Positions 8,188 to 15,821 are shown, counted from the first letter of the stretch. The stretch is 27,394 nt of DNA from an uncultured Eubacteriales bacterium (GCA_900540045.1 UQEF01000035.1:1-27394); one strand, 5' to 3'. Numbers and translations are program-made. Notes: generated from the letters alone by a model not told the origin.

Positions 8188-9417
8188 TCAGCGTTTGATG
8201 AGCACGACGGACAGGTCGTTGACGTTGGTGCCGGTGGGACCGGTGACGATCAGCCCGTCGATCGCCTTCAGCGCATGATAGGCATCGTTGTCCTGCAGCA
8301 CCTTGTGCAGGTCCAACCCGGCGGCGGTCAGGCGCGCGGCGGAGCCTTCGTCCACAATGCCGCCCGCCGCGTCCGTGGGACCGTCGGACCCGTCGGAGCC
8401 GAAGGAGAACACGCAGGTGTCGCGGCATCCGGCGATGCCCTCGGCCGCGCCCAGCGCGATTTCCTGATTGCGGCCGCCCATGCCCTTGCCGGTCAGATGG
8501 ACCACGGTTTCACCTCCGGCGAGGAAGGCCAGCGAGCGCTCCGTGTCCTGATGGTCGCGGGCGATAGCCGCCAGGAAGGAGCCGGCCTCGCGCGCCTCGC
8601 AGGAGAGACTCGCGGTGAGAAACACCGGTTCGTAGCCCAGCTCCCGGCAGGTGGCCGCCGCAGTGCGGCACAGCTGGCGCACGCTGCCGGTGACGAAGGT
8701 CGTGACGTTGGTCAGTTCCTTGGGGGTTTCCTGAGCCAGCAGGCCGCGCGCGGCATCGGACAGGCGCAGGCCGTAGCGGTCCGCAATTTCCAGCGCCTGC
8801 GCGCAGGTGGAAGCGTCCGGATACGCCGGACCGGAGGCGATCATGTCCAGCGGGTCGCCGATGATGTCGCTGAGGACCACGGTGTAGACATGCGCGGGCA
8901 TGCACCGCAGCGCAAAACGTCCGCCCTTGACGGCGGAGAGGCGCTTGCGCAGCGTGTTGATCTCCACGATGTTGGCGCCGCAGGCCAGCAGTTGGCGCGT
9001 GATATCGGCCAGCTCGCCGGCGGGGATGAGGGGCTGCTCAAAGAGCGCCGAGCCGCCGCCGGAAAGCAGGAAAAGCACGCTGTCCGCTTCCGTCAGGCCC
9101 GATACCACCTCCAGCGCCCGGGCGGTGGCGCGGTAGCTGTTTTCATCGGGGACGGGATGGCCCGCCTCGTAGATCTCCAGGCTGCCCAGAGGGCCGCGTG
9201 AGTAATCGTACTTGGTCACAACGACGCCCGCGTCGATGCGCCCGCCCAGCCGCTCATGGGCTGCGCGGGCCATTTCCCAGGCCGCCTTGCCGGCCGCCAC
9301 CAGAATCAGCCGCCCACCAGGCTGAAAGGCGATCTGATCCAAAGCCTGTCCCACGGCCGCGCCCGGAAGCGCATCGCGCAGCGCGGCGTCGAGAATGTGT
9401 TTTGCATCTTGGTTCAT
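8188..9417 (-). CDS. Glycerate 2-kinase (MOFRL/TtuD family)
   Basis: A 409-residue protein of the DUF4147-MOFRL family. These enzymes phosphorylate D-glycerate to 2-phosphoglycerate, feeding lower glycolysis; some are misnamed hydroxypyruvate reductase. Visible motifs are LLSGGGSALF (118-126), INTLRKRLSAVKGGR (153-167), GKGMGGRNQEIAL (310-322), FGSDGSDGPTDAAGG and the C-terminal TGPTGTNVNDL, all typical. The start at 9417 is chosen because GGAGG lies eight bases upstream; the ATG 15 bases earlier has none. It lies 72 bases downstream of the GntP permease gene, so the two probably form an uptake and phosphorylation unit. A 9-bp hairpin lies between them. Confidence 0.9.
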   Translation of the reverse strand: MNQDAKHILDAALRDALPGAAVGQALDQIAFQPGGRLILVAAGKAAWEMARAAHERLGGRIDAGVVVTKYDYSRGPLGSLEIYEAGHPVPDENSYRATARALEVVSGLTEADSVLFLLSGGGSALFEQPLIPAGELADITRQLLACGANIVEINTLRKRLSAVKGGRFALRCMPAHVYTVVLSDIIGDPLDMIASGPAYPDASTCAQALEIADRYGLRLSDAARGLLAQETPKELTNVTTFVTGSVRQLCRTAAATCRELGYEPVFLTASLSCEAREAGSFLAAIARDHQDTERSLAFLAGGETVVHLTGKGMGGRNQEIALGAAEGIAGCRDTCVFSFGSDGSDGPTDAAGGIVDEGSAARLTAAGLDLHKVLQDNDAYHALKAIDGLIVTGPTGTNVNDLSVVLIKR

Positions 9418-9449
9418 TTCGGTAGCCTCCATTGCGAGAAACAGAATGC

Positions 9450-9474
9450 GGGCCGCGGCGGGGGACCGCGGCCC
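9450..9474 (-). other. Hairpin between permease and glycerate kinase genes
   Basis: GGGCCGCGG (9450-9458) pairs with CCGCGGCCC (9466-9474) around a 7-base loop. No T-run follows on the minus strand. It may tune expression of the kinase relative to the permease or stabilise the mRNA end. Confidence 0.5.
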
Positions 9475-9489
9475 GGAGGGGACGCCGCC

Positions 9490-10857
9490 TTAGAAGATGG
9501 CGGAGACGATCAGCACGTTGATGATGGCCGCGATGCCGATAATCAGCGTGCCCAGCGTCTGCGTCTTGTAGCCGTCCTGGGGCTCCATCTCACCAAAGTT
9601 GGTGACCACCCAGAAGTAGCTGTCGTTGGCATGGGAGACGGTCATGGCGCCCGCGCCGATGGCCACGACGACCAGCGCCGCGTCCAGCGGAGTGGCAAAG
9701 CCCAGCGTCATCATCAGCGGAGCGATAATGCCCGCGCTGGTGGTGATGGCAACCGTCGAGCTGCCCTGCGCCGTCTTGAGGATGGCGGCCAGCAGGAACG
9801 GGAAGAGCAGGCCCAGGCTTTCCAGCGTGGCGGCATGGGCGGTGATGAAGTTGACCAGATCGGTGGTGGCGATCACCTTGCCCAGCACGCCGCCCGCGGC
9901 GGTCACGAACAGGATGGGTCCGACGGTCTTGAGGGTATCGTCCGTGAGGACGTAGAATTCGCCCATCTTGCCGGACTGGGCCATGAGGATGACGCCCAGG
10001 ATCAGGCCCACGGCCAGCGCGATGATGGGCTTGCCGAGGAACACGATGATGGGGGGATTGGAACCGGCCATGCTGAACGCGCTGGCCACGCCCATCAGGA
10101 TGATCGGCACCACGATGGGGGCGAAGGACATGAACGCGCCGGGGAGCTTTCCGTAGCTGGCCACCAGCTCCTCGTAGGTCTGTCCGATGGCCTCGGCGTT
10201 GGTGGGCTCATCCTTGGCCTTGACCTTTTTGCCGATGAAGAGCGCGAAGATGTAGCCGGCGATCAGCGGCAGGATGGAGCACACCGCGCCGATGGCCATG
10301 ACCAGCAGGAGGTTGACGTCCGTGCCCAGGCCACCCACGCCAAACAGCGTGTTCGCCGCCGCGATGGGGCCGGGGGTAGGCGGGATGAAGCAGTGGGAAA
10401 TGTACAGGCCCATCGAAAGCGCCACGGTGCAGGCCACGGAGGACTTGCGGGTGCGCTGCACCAGTGCCTTGCGGATGGGGTTGAGGATGACGAAGCCGCT
10501 GTCGCAGAACACGGGGATGGACACGATCCAGCCCATGATAATCATGGCGGCCTCGGGGTGCTTCTTGCCCACGAGCTTAACGACGCAGTCGGCCATCTTG
10601 AGCGCCGCGCCCGTCTTTTCCAGCAGGGTGCCGACCATCGCGCCCAGAATGATGACGATGCCGATGGAGGTAAACGTGCCGCTGAAGCCCGCGCCGATCA
10701 CGTCCGCGATCTGCGCAAGGTCAATGCCGGCGACGATGGCCAGCAGCAGGGACACGCTCATGATGGAGAGGAACGGATGGATCTTCCATTTGGAGATCGC
10801 GACGATCATGAGGATGATTGCGATGACGAATGCGATTACCAGTGGGATACCAGTCAT
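9490..10857 (-). CDS. GntP-family gluconate/organic acid:H+ symporter
   Basis: A 455-residue, very hydrophobic inner-membrane permease, the usual GntP length with roughly 12 or more helices. Family features are the N-terminus IPLVIAFVIAIILMIVAISKWKIHPFLSIM, GAMVGTLLEKTGAA, the SIPVFCDSGFVILNPI loop, CFIPPTPGPIAAA, and the end SHANDSYFWVVTNFG. The family moves gluconate, fructuronate, idonate or D-serine. The glycerate kinase next door suggests D-glycerate or a related hydroxy acid here, by context only. The start at 10857 has AGGAGGTG seven bases upstream; the longer frame to 10956 would begin upstream of the leader palindrome. Confidence 0.92.
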   Translation of the reverse strand: MTGIPLVIAFVIAIILMIVAISKWKIHPFLSIMSVSLLLAIVAGIDLAQIADVIGAGFSGTFTSIGIVIILGAMVGTLLEKTGAALKMADCVVKLVGKKHPEAAMIIMGWIVSIPVFCDSGFVILNPIRKALVQRTRKSSVACTVALSMGLYISHCFIPPTPGPIAAANTLFGVGGLGTDVNLLLVMAIGAVCSILPLIAGYIFALFIGKKVKAKDEPTNAEAIGQTYEELVASYGKLPGAFMSFAPIVVPIILMGVASAFSMAGSNPPIIVFLGKPIIALAVGLILGVILMAQSGKMGEFYVLTDDTLKTVGPILFVTAAGGVLGKVIATTDLVNFITAHAATLESLGLLFPFLLAAILKTAQGSSTVAITTSAGIIAPLMMTLGFATPLDAALVVVAIGAGAMTVSHANDSYFWVVTNFGEMEPQDGYKTQTLGTLIIGIAAIINVLIVSAIF

Positions 10858-10898
10858 GCGAGGACACCTCCTGAAAGATATGGGTTTTTTACCATTGC

Positions 10899-10918
10899 AG
10901 AAAAGCGCACGCTTTTCT
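10899..10918 (-). promoter_or_regulatory. Palindrome in the gntP leader, candidate operator
   Basis: AGAAAAGCG-CA-CGCTTTTCT is a perfect 9-bp inverted repeat, extending to 10 bp with C10898/G10919. It lies about 40 bases upstream of the permease start, downstream of the proposed promoter. The 2-base centre suits a dimeric repressor better than a hairpin. No regulator gene is adjacent, so the binder is unknown. Confidence 0.5.
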
Positions 10919-11043
10919 GATCGGTTCCTGTATCCTGCGTTTTCTTTCATTCCCAAAATGGACGAAAGAAAAAGGAAAAGCCGCCGCTGAGAGCTTTACC
11001 AATGGCACCCTATATATCACAAAACACCCTCTAACTGGTTGAC

Positions 11044-11072
11044 ATTGTAACATAGATTACGAAAATGCACAA
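11044..11072 (-). promoter_or_regulatory. Possible gntP promoter
   Basis: On the minus strand, TTGTGC (11067-11072) and TACAAT (11044-11049) are spaced by 17 bases. The -10 box is good and the -35 box weak. It would give a leader of about 180 bases that includes the palindrome. Confidence 0.4.
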
Positions 11073-11182
11073 GGGGTTATGACAGGGTGGACGGCTGGCA
11101 ATTCACATAAAGAAACAATGTACAGTATGCTTGAGCAATGCAGCTGAGACGCCTGTTTGCAGAAGTGAGATACTGAGTGAGC

Positions 11183-12073
11183 TTACTTTGCAAATCCTGT
11201 AATAAAGTCAGCATACAGCTGCCAGGCATCCATGTTTCCCGCCAGGTCGCAGTGCGTCATGCCGGGTACTTCCACATAGGTAACATCATAGCCCGCTTCG
11301 CGCATCATCGGCACGAATACGTCCGAATGATGCTCCTTGTTCACGGAGACATCGGCGTCACCGGCCACGATGAAGTAGGGCACATCAGGAAGCGTGCCGA
11401 CCCAGTTCATCGGGTTGTGGACAGCAATGGCCTGGGCGACGGAGCAATCATAGTAGGAATAAGCGCGGTACATAGTGGCTGCACAGTCCGGACGTTCCGT
11501 AGCATGATAGGCGAGATCTGTCACGGGGCAGTTGGCGGCAACGGCAACGGGGGTGTACTTGCCGTATTTGGCATAGTTGAAAACACCGATTCCGCCCATG
11601 CTGCGCCCAAAGAGCACCAGTGGGATTTCATCCTTGACAAGATCATAGCGGCTGTAAACCGCGTCGAGAATTGCATCGATCTCATAGATCGTGTCAAAGC
11701 TCATCCAGTTCCAGGGCCCACTGTAAGGCCGAACAACCAGCACGCCGTGTTCGCCCAGATAGGTATCATACGTTTCCGGTTCGGTTTTGTAAGCATGGCC
11801 GTTGTTAAGGCCCTGAATATCCACCGCAACGGCGAGGATGTCACCGGCAAGCTGCCCGTCATTGACCCAGGCATAGGTCTTGAGCGTGTCGGCGTTGATG
11901 CTGAACACTGCTTCAAGCGGGTCCGCAGAGACTTCTACCCCGGTGGGGGACTGGCTGTGCGTAATCGTGTACTCCTCAAGCGGGGCAGGCTCGACAACCT
12001 CTGCTGATTCGCCAAGCGCCGTCGGCACGAGCATGACCGATAGAAGCATGAGACATACAAACAGTTTTTTCAT
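11183..12073 (-). CDS. Secreted alpha/beta hydrolase
   Basis: A 296-residue exported serine hydrolase. A signal peptide (MKKLFVCLMLLSVMLVPTALG) ends near residue 21. The nucleophile elbow is GRSMGG with Ser158. Likely partners are Asp239 or Asp241 (AGDADVSV) and His274 (PGMTHCD), giving a full catalytic triad in the right order. It looks like an esterase or peptidase of the alpha/beta fold; the substrate is not predictable. The start has AGGAG upstream. It is third and last gene of a minus-strand run with two other secreted hydrolases, all starting MKK(L/W). A 13-bp hairpin lies in the gap upstream, so it may be expressed at a different level. Confidence 0.88.
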   Translation of the reverse strand: MKKLFVCLMLLSVMLVPTALGESAEVVEPAPLEEYTITHSQSPTGVEVSADPLEAVFSINADTLKTYAWVNDGQLAGDILAVAVDIQGLNNGHAYKTEPETYDTYLGEHGVLVVRPYSGPWNWMSFDTIYEIDAILDAVYSRYDLVKDEIPLVLFGRSMGGIGVFNYAKYGKYTPVAVAANCPVTDLAYHATERPDCAATMYRAYSYYDCSVAQAIAVHNPMNWVGTLPDVPYFIVAGDADVSVNKEHHSDVFVPMMREAGYDVTYVEVPGMTHCDLAGNMDAWQLYADFITGFAK

Positions 12074-12128
12074 AAGAGTTTAGCTCCTTTACAAACTCCC
12101 TTATGGTTTTCAGGATGCCGCCGGAGCG

Positions 12129-12159
12129 CCTTGCAAGCCGTGCCAGACGGCTTGCAAGG
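12129..12159 (-). other. 13-bp hairpin between two hydrolase genes
   Basis: CCTTGCAAGCCGT (12129-12141) pairs perfectly with ACGGCTTGCAAGG (12147-12159) around a 5-base loop. It starts about 21 bases after the esterase stop on the minus strand. There is no T-run on that side, so it is more likely an mRNA-stabilising or partial-termination element. On the plus strand TTTT follows, but no gene ends there. Confidence 0.65.
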
Positions 12160-12180
12160 GCTGTTTTACGGCAAAGAATG

Positions 12181-13584
12181 TTACTTCCAAAGCACGCGGG
12201 TGCACATGTCGATGTACAGTTCACGCCATACATGCCAGCGATGGGCGCCGAAAGCGTAGTAATTGGTGAAGGAAATGCCCTCGGCCGCGAGCGCGTTCTG
12301 GGTGGGATTGACCTGCGAGAAGAACAGCCGGTCGTAAATTCCCACGCCAAAGGTCAGCGACGGGGTTTTCAGCTCGGGACGGGTCAGGTCGTACTGGGTG
12401 GGATTGTCGTTGGCGCCGCTCATGCAATAGAAGTAGCCGAAGTCCTCCGGATTGGAGATGTACATGTTGAAGGTACACATCGCGCCGGCAGACAGGCCTG
12501 CGAAGGCCCGGTCCTTGGGATCGGTGGACACGTTGAGGTGGTTCTCCAGCCAGGGAATCAGCTCATCCATGAAATAGGGCTGAGCCTGCGAAATCTGTTT
12601 GGTGTAGCTGGGATTGGCGGAGGAAGCGGCATTGCTTTCCGGCTCGCCGTCGATGGAGGTGATGCGGCTTCCGTCGGCATTGACGGTGCTGTAGAAGTAG
12701 ACGCCGTCGCTGTCGCGGTTGTTGGTGGCAATGACGATCATCGGCTCTACCAGGCCCTCGGCGATCAGGTTGTCGGTGATATTGCCCAGCATGCCCTGCG
12801 CGGGCCAGTTGCTTTCAAAGCCGGCGATGCCGTGTCCGAGAATCACATACTTGTAAGGCTCGGCGCGGTCGGGGTCGTAGCCGTAGGGCAGATAGATGCC
12901 GATGGGAGCGTCATAGCCCAGGGTCGGAGAGGGCACCTCGGCAAACTGGATCGTGCCGTGCTGCTCGCAGTTGTCCTGATAGAGGGAATAGTCGGGACTC
13001 AGGCTCTGCTTTTCGGCATCGTAGGGCACGAGCACCTGGCTGTAGGCTTCCTTGCCGCGGTATTCGGTGGGCAGGTTCTGCGGGTCGGAAATGGTGGTTT
13101 CGCCGTTGAGGCGGAACTGGTAGCAGTAGGTGCCGCTGGCCAGAGGCATGGTATAGGCCCAGTAGCCGGTCTCCTCGTTTAGCGTCATCTGGTCAAAGGG
13201 GCGCACGGGGTTGACGTCATCGGTGTGAATCAGGCAGCCGTTGTACCAGTCGTTGGGATGAATTTTGGCGGCGCTGTTCTGGGAGGAGTAGTAAGGCTCG
13301 GAATAATACCATTCTCCGGCCACTTCCACGGTTTCATATTCGGGACCGTAGAAGCGGAAGGTGACCTTGTAGCCGGTGGGCGAGGAGTCGCTCTGGTAAA
13401 CGGTGGTCCTGGTCAGGGCGTCGAACGCCTCATCGGTAAAGTCCTCTTCAGTGGTTACGCCGTCCCACCTGATGAAATGGGTCTGATAATCCACCTCGAT
13501 CCAATCGTTTTCCTGAGCCAGCGCAGCATTGGCCGAACCAAGCAGCAGCAGCGCGCCGAGCAAAAGGGAAATCCATTTTTTCAT
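12181..13584 (-). CDS. Secreted esterase with N-terminal early-set domain (feruloyl esterase-like)
   Basis: A 467-residue exported esterase. The signal peptide covers residues 1-23 (to ALA). Residues about 65-180 look like an immunoglobulin-like E-set/CBM48-type domain (GYKVTFRFYGPEYETVEVAGEW, then TGYWAYTMPLASGTYCYQFRLNG). Residues about 215-465 are a putative-esterase (EstD/Fae) domain with YLPYGYDPDRAEPYKYVILGHG, nucleophile GLSAG (Ser365) and GAHRWHVWR, giving catalytic His448. Bacterial feruloyl and acetyl-xylan esterases with an E-set domain share this layout and free ferulate or acetate from plant xylan. That substrate is inferred from family only. The start at 13584 has AAAGGAG upstream; the 28 earlier residues are not signal-like. 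Middle gene of the hydrolase run. Confidence 0.9.
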   Translation of the reverse strand: MKKWISLLLGALLLLGSANAALAQENDWIEVDYQTHFIRWDGVTTEEDFTDEAFDALTRTTVYQSDSSPTGYKVTFRFYGPEYETVEVAGEWYYSEPYYSSQNSAAKIHPNDWYNGCLIHTDDVNPVRPFDQMTLNEETGYWAYTMPLASGTYCYQFRLNGETTISDPQNLPTEYRGKEAYSQVLVPYDAEKQSLSPDYSLYQDNCEQHGTIQFAEVPSPTLGYDAPIGIYLPYGYDPDRAEPYKYVILGHGIAGFESNWPAQGMLGNITDNLIAEGLVEPMIVIATNNRDSDGVYFYSTVNADGSRITSIDGEPESNAASSANPSYTKQISQAQPYFMDELIPWLENHLNVSTDPKDRAFAGLSAGAMCTFNMYISNPEDFGYFYCMSGANDNPTQYDLTRPELKTPSLTFGVGIYDRLFFSQVNPTQNALAAEGISFTNYYAFGAHRWHVWRELYIDMCTRVLWK

Positions 13585-13692
13585 GGCCGTAAAAGCTCCT
13601 TTCCTGTGTCGTCGAAAAAATTTTTTTCCAAAATAGAGACAGAGAAGGGGCGGCGGGGGCAGAGGCATCCGCCGTCCGAAAACACGCCGGAA

Positions 13693-14748
13693 TCAATAGC
13701 CCGCGGGCAGCGTATCCATGGTGTGGTAGTAGTCGCGGTTCCAGGCCTGATCATCGCCGGTGAGGAACTTGGCGCCTTCCATCTCCTCGCCGCTGAGCAG
13801 CCAGGCAAAGAGCTTGGCAAGGTCCTCGTCGGCAGGAGAGGCATGGCCCGCGCCCATGTTGGTCCAGATGCCCAGCTTCTGGCCGGCCTCGGGATTGAGA
13901 CGGTACACGTTTTCACGGAAGGTGTAGACCCAGTTGGGGTTGATGTGCGTATCCAGCTCGCCGCAGACGAACATCGCATCCAGATCACCGTCGTCGTAAC
14001 GGGTCAGGTTTACGCTGGGCGAGAAGCTGTCAAAATACCAGACGGACTTGCTATCGGGCTCGCCGGGATCGCTGGGAACCGCCGTGTCGCCGTAGCCATT
14101 GAGATGATGCATGCCGGGCCGCAGCCAGTCAGGCGCGGTGACCACGCACAGGATGCGGTTGATGCGGTCGTCCAGTCCGGCCACCACCAGCGAGGTGTCG
14201 CCGCCCATGGAGTGGCCGCCCATGACGGATTCCACTACCGGGAAATGATCGTAGAAGTAGTCCAGCACGCGCAGCGTATCAAGCGAGGTGTTGCCCAGAA
14301 TCTCCCACCCGTAGCGGTACATGTTCTTAAAGCAGGTGGTCAGAATCTGATCCTTGAGGGCGGCCACCTCTTCATCGCTGGCGGTCAGAGAGGTGACGGG
14401 GTCGTAGATGTTGGCCCGCTCCCCGTGGAGATAGTGGTCAAAGAACACGGCGGTGTACCCGTTTTCCAGAATGTACTTGGCATACGTGGTCACCAGGGAT
14501 TCCTTGTTGCCCGACAGGCCGGAGAGGAAGATGCAGATCTTCATATCATCTCCGTCCTGATAGCCATCGGGAGTGATGTAATACACGGGGATCATATCCA
14601 CCCAGATTTTATTGACCTGATAGTCGCCTATCGTGACCACGGACGGCTCATCGAAGGCATAGATGTAGGGCTCTTCGCCTTCGGCATGCGCGGCGGTCAG
14701 CCCCAGCAGCAGGACAAGCGCCAAAAGAATGGCACACAGTTTTTTCAT
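13693..14748 (-). CDS. Secreted alpha/beta hydrolase, first gene of the cluster
   Basis: A 351-residue exported serine hydrolase. The signal peptide is MKKLCAILLALVLLLGLTAAHA. Motifs are FLSGLSGNKESLV (oxyanion side), GGHSMGG with nucleophile Ser180, CGELDTH (acid Asp266) and MGAGHASP (His302). The family is a PET-hydrolase/dienelactone-type alpha/beta fold in the broad sense; the substrate is unknown. AGAGGAGG precedes the ATG. It is first downstream of the operator-bearing promoter at 14831-14859 and is divergent from the XRE regulator, which likely represses it. It shares little obvious sequence with the 11183 hydrolase beyond the fold motifs, so recent duplication is not evident. Confidence 0.88.
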   Translation of the reverse strand: MKKLCAILLALVLLLGLTAAHAEGEEPYIYAFDEPSVVTIGDYQVNKIWVDMIPVYYITPDGYQDGDDMKICIFLSGLSGNKESLVTTYAKYILENGYTAVFFDHYLHGERANIYDPVTSLTASDEEVAALKDQILTTCFKNMYRYGWEILGNTSLDTLRVLDYFYDHFPVVESVMGGHSMGGDTSLVVAGLDDRINRILCVVTAPDWLRPGMHHLNGYGDTAVPSDPGEPDSKSVWYFDSFSPSVNLTRYDDGDLDAMFVCGELDTHINPNWVYTFRENVYRLNPEAGQKLGIWTNMGAGHASPADEDLAKLFAWLLSGEEMEGAKFLTGDDQAWNRDYYHTMDTLPAGY

Positions 14749-14830
14749 GATAATCCTCCTCTTTGGCAGATTTGAATTGTATTAAGTTGTACGATCCAAA
14801 GGTAGACGTGCACGATACCTTTCAAAGCAC

Positions 14831-14859
14831 AGTTTACCGAAAATCTCGGTAAAAGTCAA
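14831..14859 (-). promoter_or_regulatory. Promoter of the secreted hydrolase operon
   Basis: On the minus strand, TTGACT (14854-14859) and TAAACT (14831-14836) are 17 bases apart. The spacer is almost exactly filled by operator 1. The leader to the first ATG (14748) is about 75 bases. Confidence 0.65.
14833..14853. promoter_or_regulatory. Operator 1 (TTTACCGA-N5-TCGGTAAA)
   Basis: A perfect 8-bp inverted repeat with spacer AAATC. It lies between the -35 and -10 boxes of the hydrolase promoter. It shares the TACCGA-N5-TCGGTA core with operator 2, and the centres are 25 bases apart. Confidence 0.8.
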
Positions 14860-14876
14860 TACCGAATATTTCGGTA
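14860..14876. promoter_or_regulatory. Operator 2 (TACCGA-N5-TCGGTA)
   Basis: A 6-bp inverted repeat with spacer ATATT, abutting the -35 box of the hydrolase promoter. On the plus strand it lies just upstream of GATAAT (14879-14884), the likely -10 of the XRE gene. One protein bound here could control both directions, including its own gene. Confidence 0.8.
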
Positions 14877-14915
14877 AGGATAATAAAAGCATCAGGTCAA
14901 CGAGGAGGCATGTCC

Positions 14916-15263
14916 ATGGCATACCGAAGGATTCGGGACCTGCGCGAAGACCACGACTTGAAGCAGCGCCAGCTGGCGGAATACCTGCGCTGCTCACAAC
15001 AAACCTACAGTGATTACGAAAACGGAAAGGTGGACGTACCCACCCAGGTACTGATTGCGCTGGCCATAGGGTATCAAACCACCACCGACTATCTGCTGGG
15101 CCTTTCCAATCAGCGTCAGCCGCCCGCGGGTCAACGGGAAACCGGGCAAACCGGATGCCTGACCCGCATGGAAAAATCCCGTCCCAAAATGAAGGCCTGC
15201 TGCGACAGGAAGCACGGGGAGTCCGGGCAGCAGGGCGTCAACGGACCGGAGCGCCAAACATAA
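14916..15263 (+). CDS. XRE-family helix-turn-helix regulator
   Basis: A 115-residue DNA-binding protein. Residues about 5-60 form a Cro/C1 helix-turn-helix (RIRDLREDHDLKQRQLAEYLRCSQQTYSDYENGKVDVPTQVLIALAIGYQTTTDYLLGLS). Residues 66-115 are polar, charged and probably disordered. Two ATGs lie two codons apart; the second (14916) is chosen because GAGGAGG is 7 bases upstream, against 1 base for the first. It is divergent from the secreted hydrolase operon, with two matching palindromes between them. It is therefore the obvious candidate repressor of that operon and of itself. The signal it senses is unknown; no ligand domain is visible. Confidence 0.88.
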   Translation: MAYRRIRDLREDHDLKQRQLAEYLRCSQQTYSDYENGKVDVPTQVLIALAIGYQTTTDYLLGLSNQRQPPAGQRETGQTGCLTRMEKSRPKMKACCDRKHGESGQQGVNGPERQT

Positions 15264-15291
15264 ACGCCGGTCTGCGGTGCGTCGAGGGGGC

Positions 15292-15320
15292 TTGACACAT
15301 GTACGAAATCGTACTATACT
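15292..15320 (+). promoter_or_regulatory. Promoter of the marR-MATE operon
   Basis: TTGACA (15292-15297), a 17-base spacer and TATACT (15315-15320), close to ideal consensus. Operator A fills the spacer. Without repression it should be very active. Confidence 0.9.
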
Positions 15321-15346
15321 GCAATGCAAGTACGATTTCGTACATG
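15298..15346. promoter_or_regulatory. Paired MarR operators, 18-base mirror arms
   Basis: CATGTACGAAATCGTACT (15298-15315) is the exact reverse complement of 15329-15346, 13 bases apart. Each arm contains its own palindrome, GTACGA-N2-TCGTAC (15301-15314 and 15330-15343). Box A fills the -35/-10 spacer and box B covers the likely transcription start. A dimeric MarR protein on each box would block polymerase, so this is probably autoregulation by the adjacent gene. Confidence 0.9.
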
Positions 15347-15362
15347 GAGGGAGAGAACACGT

Positions 15363-15821
15363 ATGCCGCGCGACATGCGGTGGAAGCAGCTGATGCACAT
15401 CCTTGGCGAGATTAACGGGGCGTATCATGATGCGTCGGTCAAAATGGGCCTTGCGGACAGCGAGATGCAGATTCTCTATTCCGTACACATGGCGGAGGGG
15501 AAGCTGTACCCCTCGGAGATCGCGCGGCTGTGCGGCATGAGCCGCCAGACGGTCGCTTCCGCCCTGCGTTCCCTGGAGAGCGAGGGGATTTTGTATCTGG
15601 AAACAGGCGCGGGCCGCAGCCGTCCCGTGCGCCTGACGCAGGCGGGGGAGGAGCTGTGCCGCGAGCGCGTGGCTCCGGTGGCCGCCGCCGAGGAAGCCAT
15701 CTGGAACGGATGGACGGAGGCGGACCGGGACGCGTATCTGCGCCTGAGCCGTCAATACCTGGAGGACCTGCGCGCACGGGTGGAAGCGCTGCGTGGCCCG
15801 CAGAACGGAGGAAGGGCATGA
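15363..15821 (+). CDS. MarR-family transcriptional repressor
   Basis: A 152-residue winged-helix regulator of usual MarR length. The DNA-binding core is KLYPSEIARLCGMSRQTVASALRSLESEGILYLETGAGRSRPVRLTQAGEELC, with recognition helix SRQTVASALRSLE and wing residues GRSRPVRLT. Long helices at both ends form the dimer interface. An in-frame ATG at 15324 lies between the operators; ATG 15363 with GGAGGGAGAG upstream is the real start. The TGA overlaps the MATE start (ATGA), so pump and repressor are co-translated. Family members release DNA on binding phenolic or drug-like ligands, so induction of the pump by its substrates is likely. Confidence 0.92.
   Translation: MPRDMRWKQLMHILGEINGAYHDASVKMGLADSEMQILYSVHMAEGKLYPSEIARLCGMSRQTVASALRSLESEGILYLETGAGRSRPVRLTQAGEELCRERVAPVAAAEEAIWNGWTEADRDAYLRLSRQYLEDLRARVEALRGPQNGGRA

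Larger units (their letters stand above)
10858..11182. other. Intergenic region between hydrolase operon and gntP
   Basis: These 325 bases hold no plausible gene. They are more AT-rich than the flanks. They contain the gntP ribosome site, the palindrome at 10899-10918 and the proposed gntP promoter near 11044-11072. No clear terminator for the hydrolase operon was seen after 11183. Confidence 0.6.

Noticed and set aside
6257..8428. 723-codon minus-strand open frame
   Set aside because: It is antisense to the reductase and crosses the strong terminator at 8130-8171; its His/Gly/Ala/Val-rich sequence shows no domain.
9256..10920. 554-codon plus-strand open frame
   Set aside because: It is antisense to the permease and kinase and is rich in Gly/Asp/His without family features.
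11039..11044. Perfect TTGACA on the plus strand
   Set aside because: No matching -10 box at a suitable distance and no plus-strand gene downstream.
11100..11182. Terminator for the hydrolase operon
   Set aside because: Only weak, broken pairing and no T-run on the minus strand were seen.
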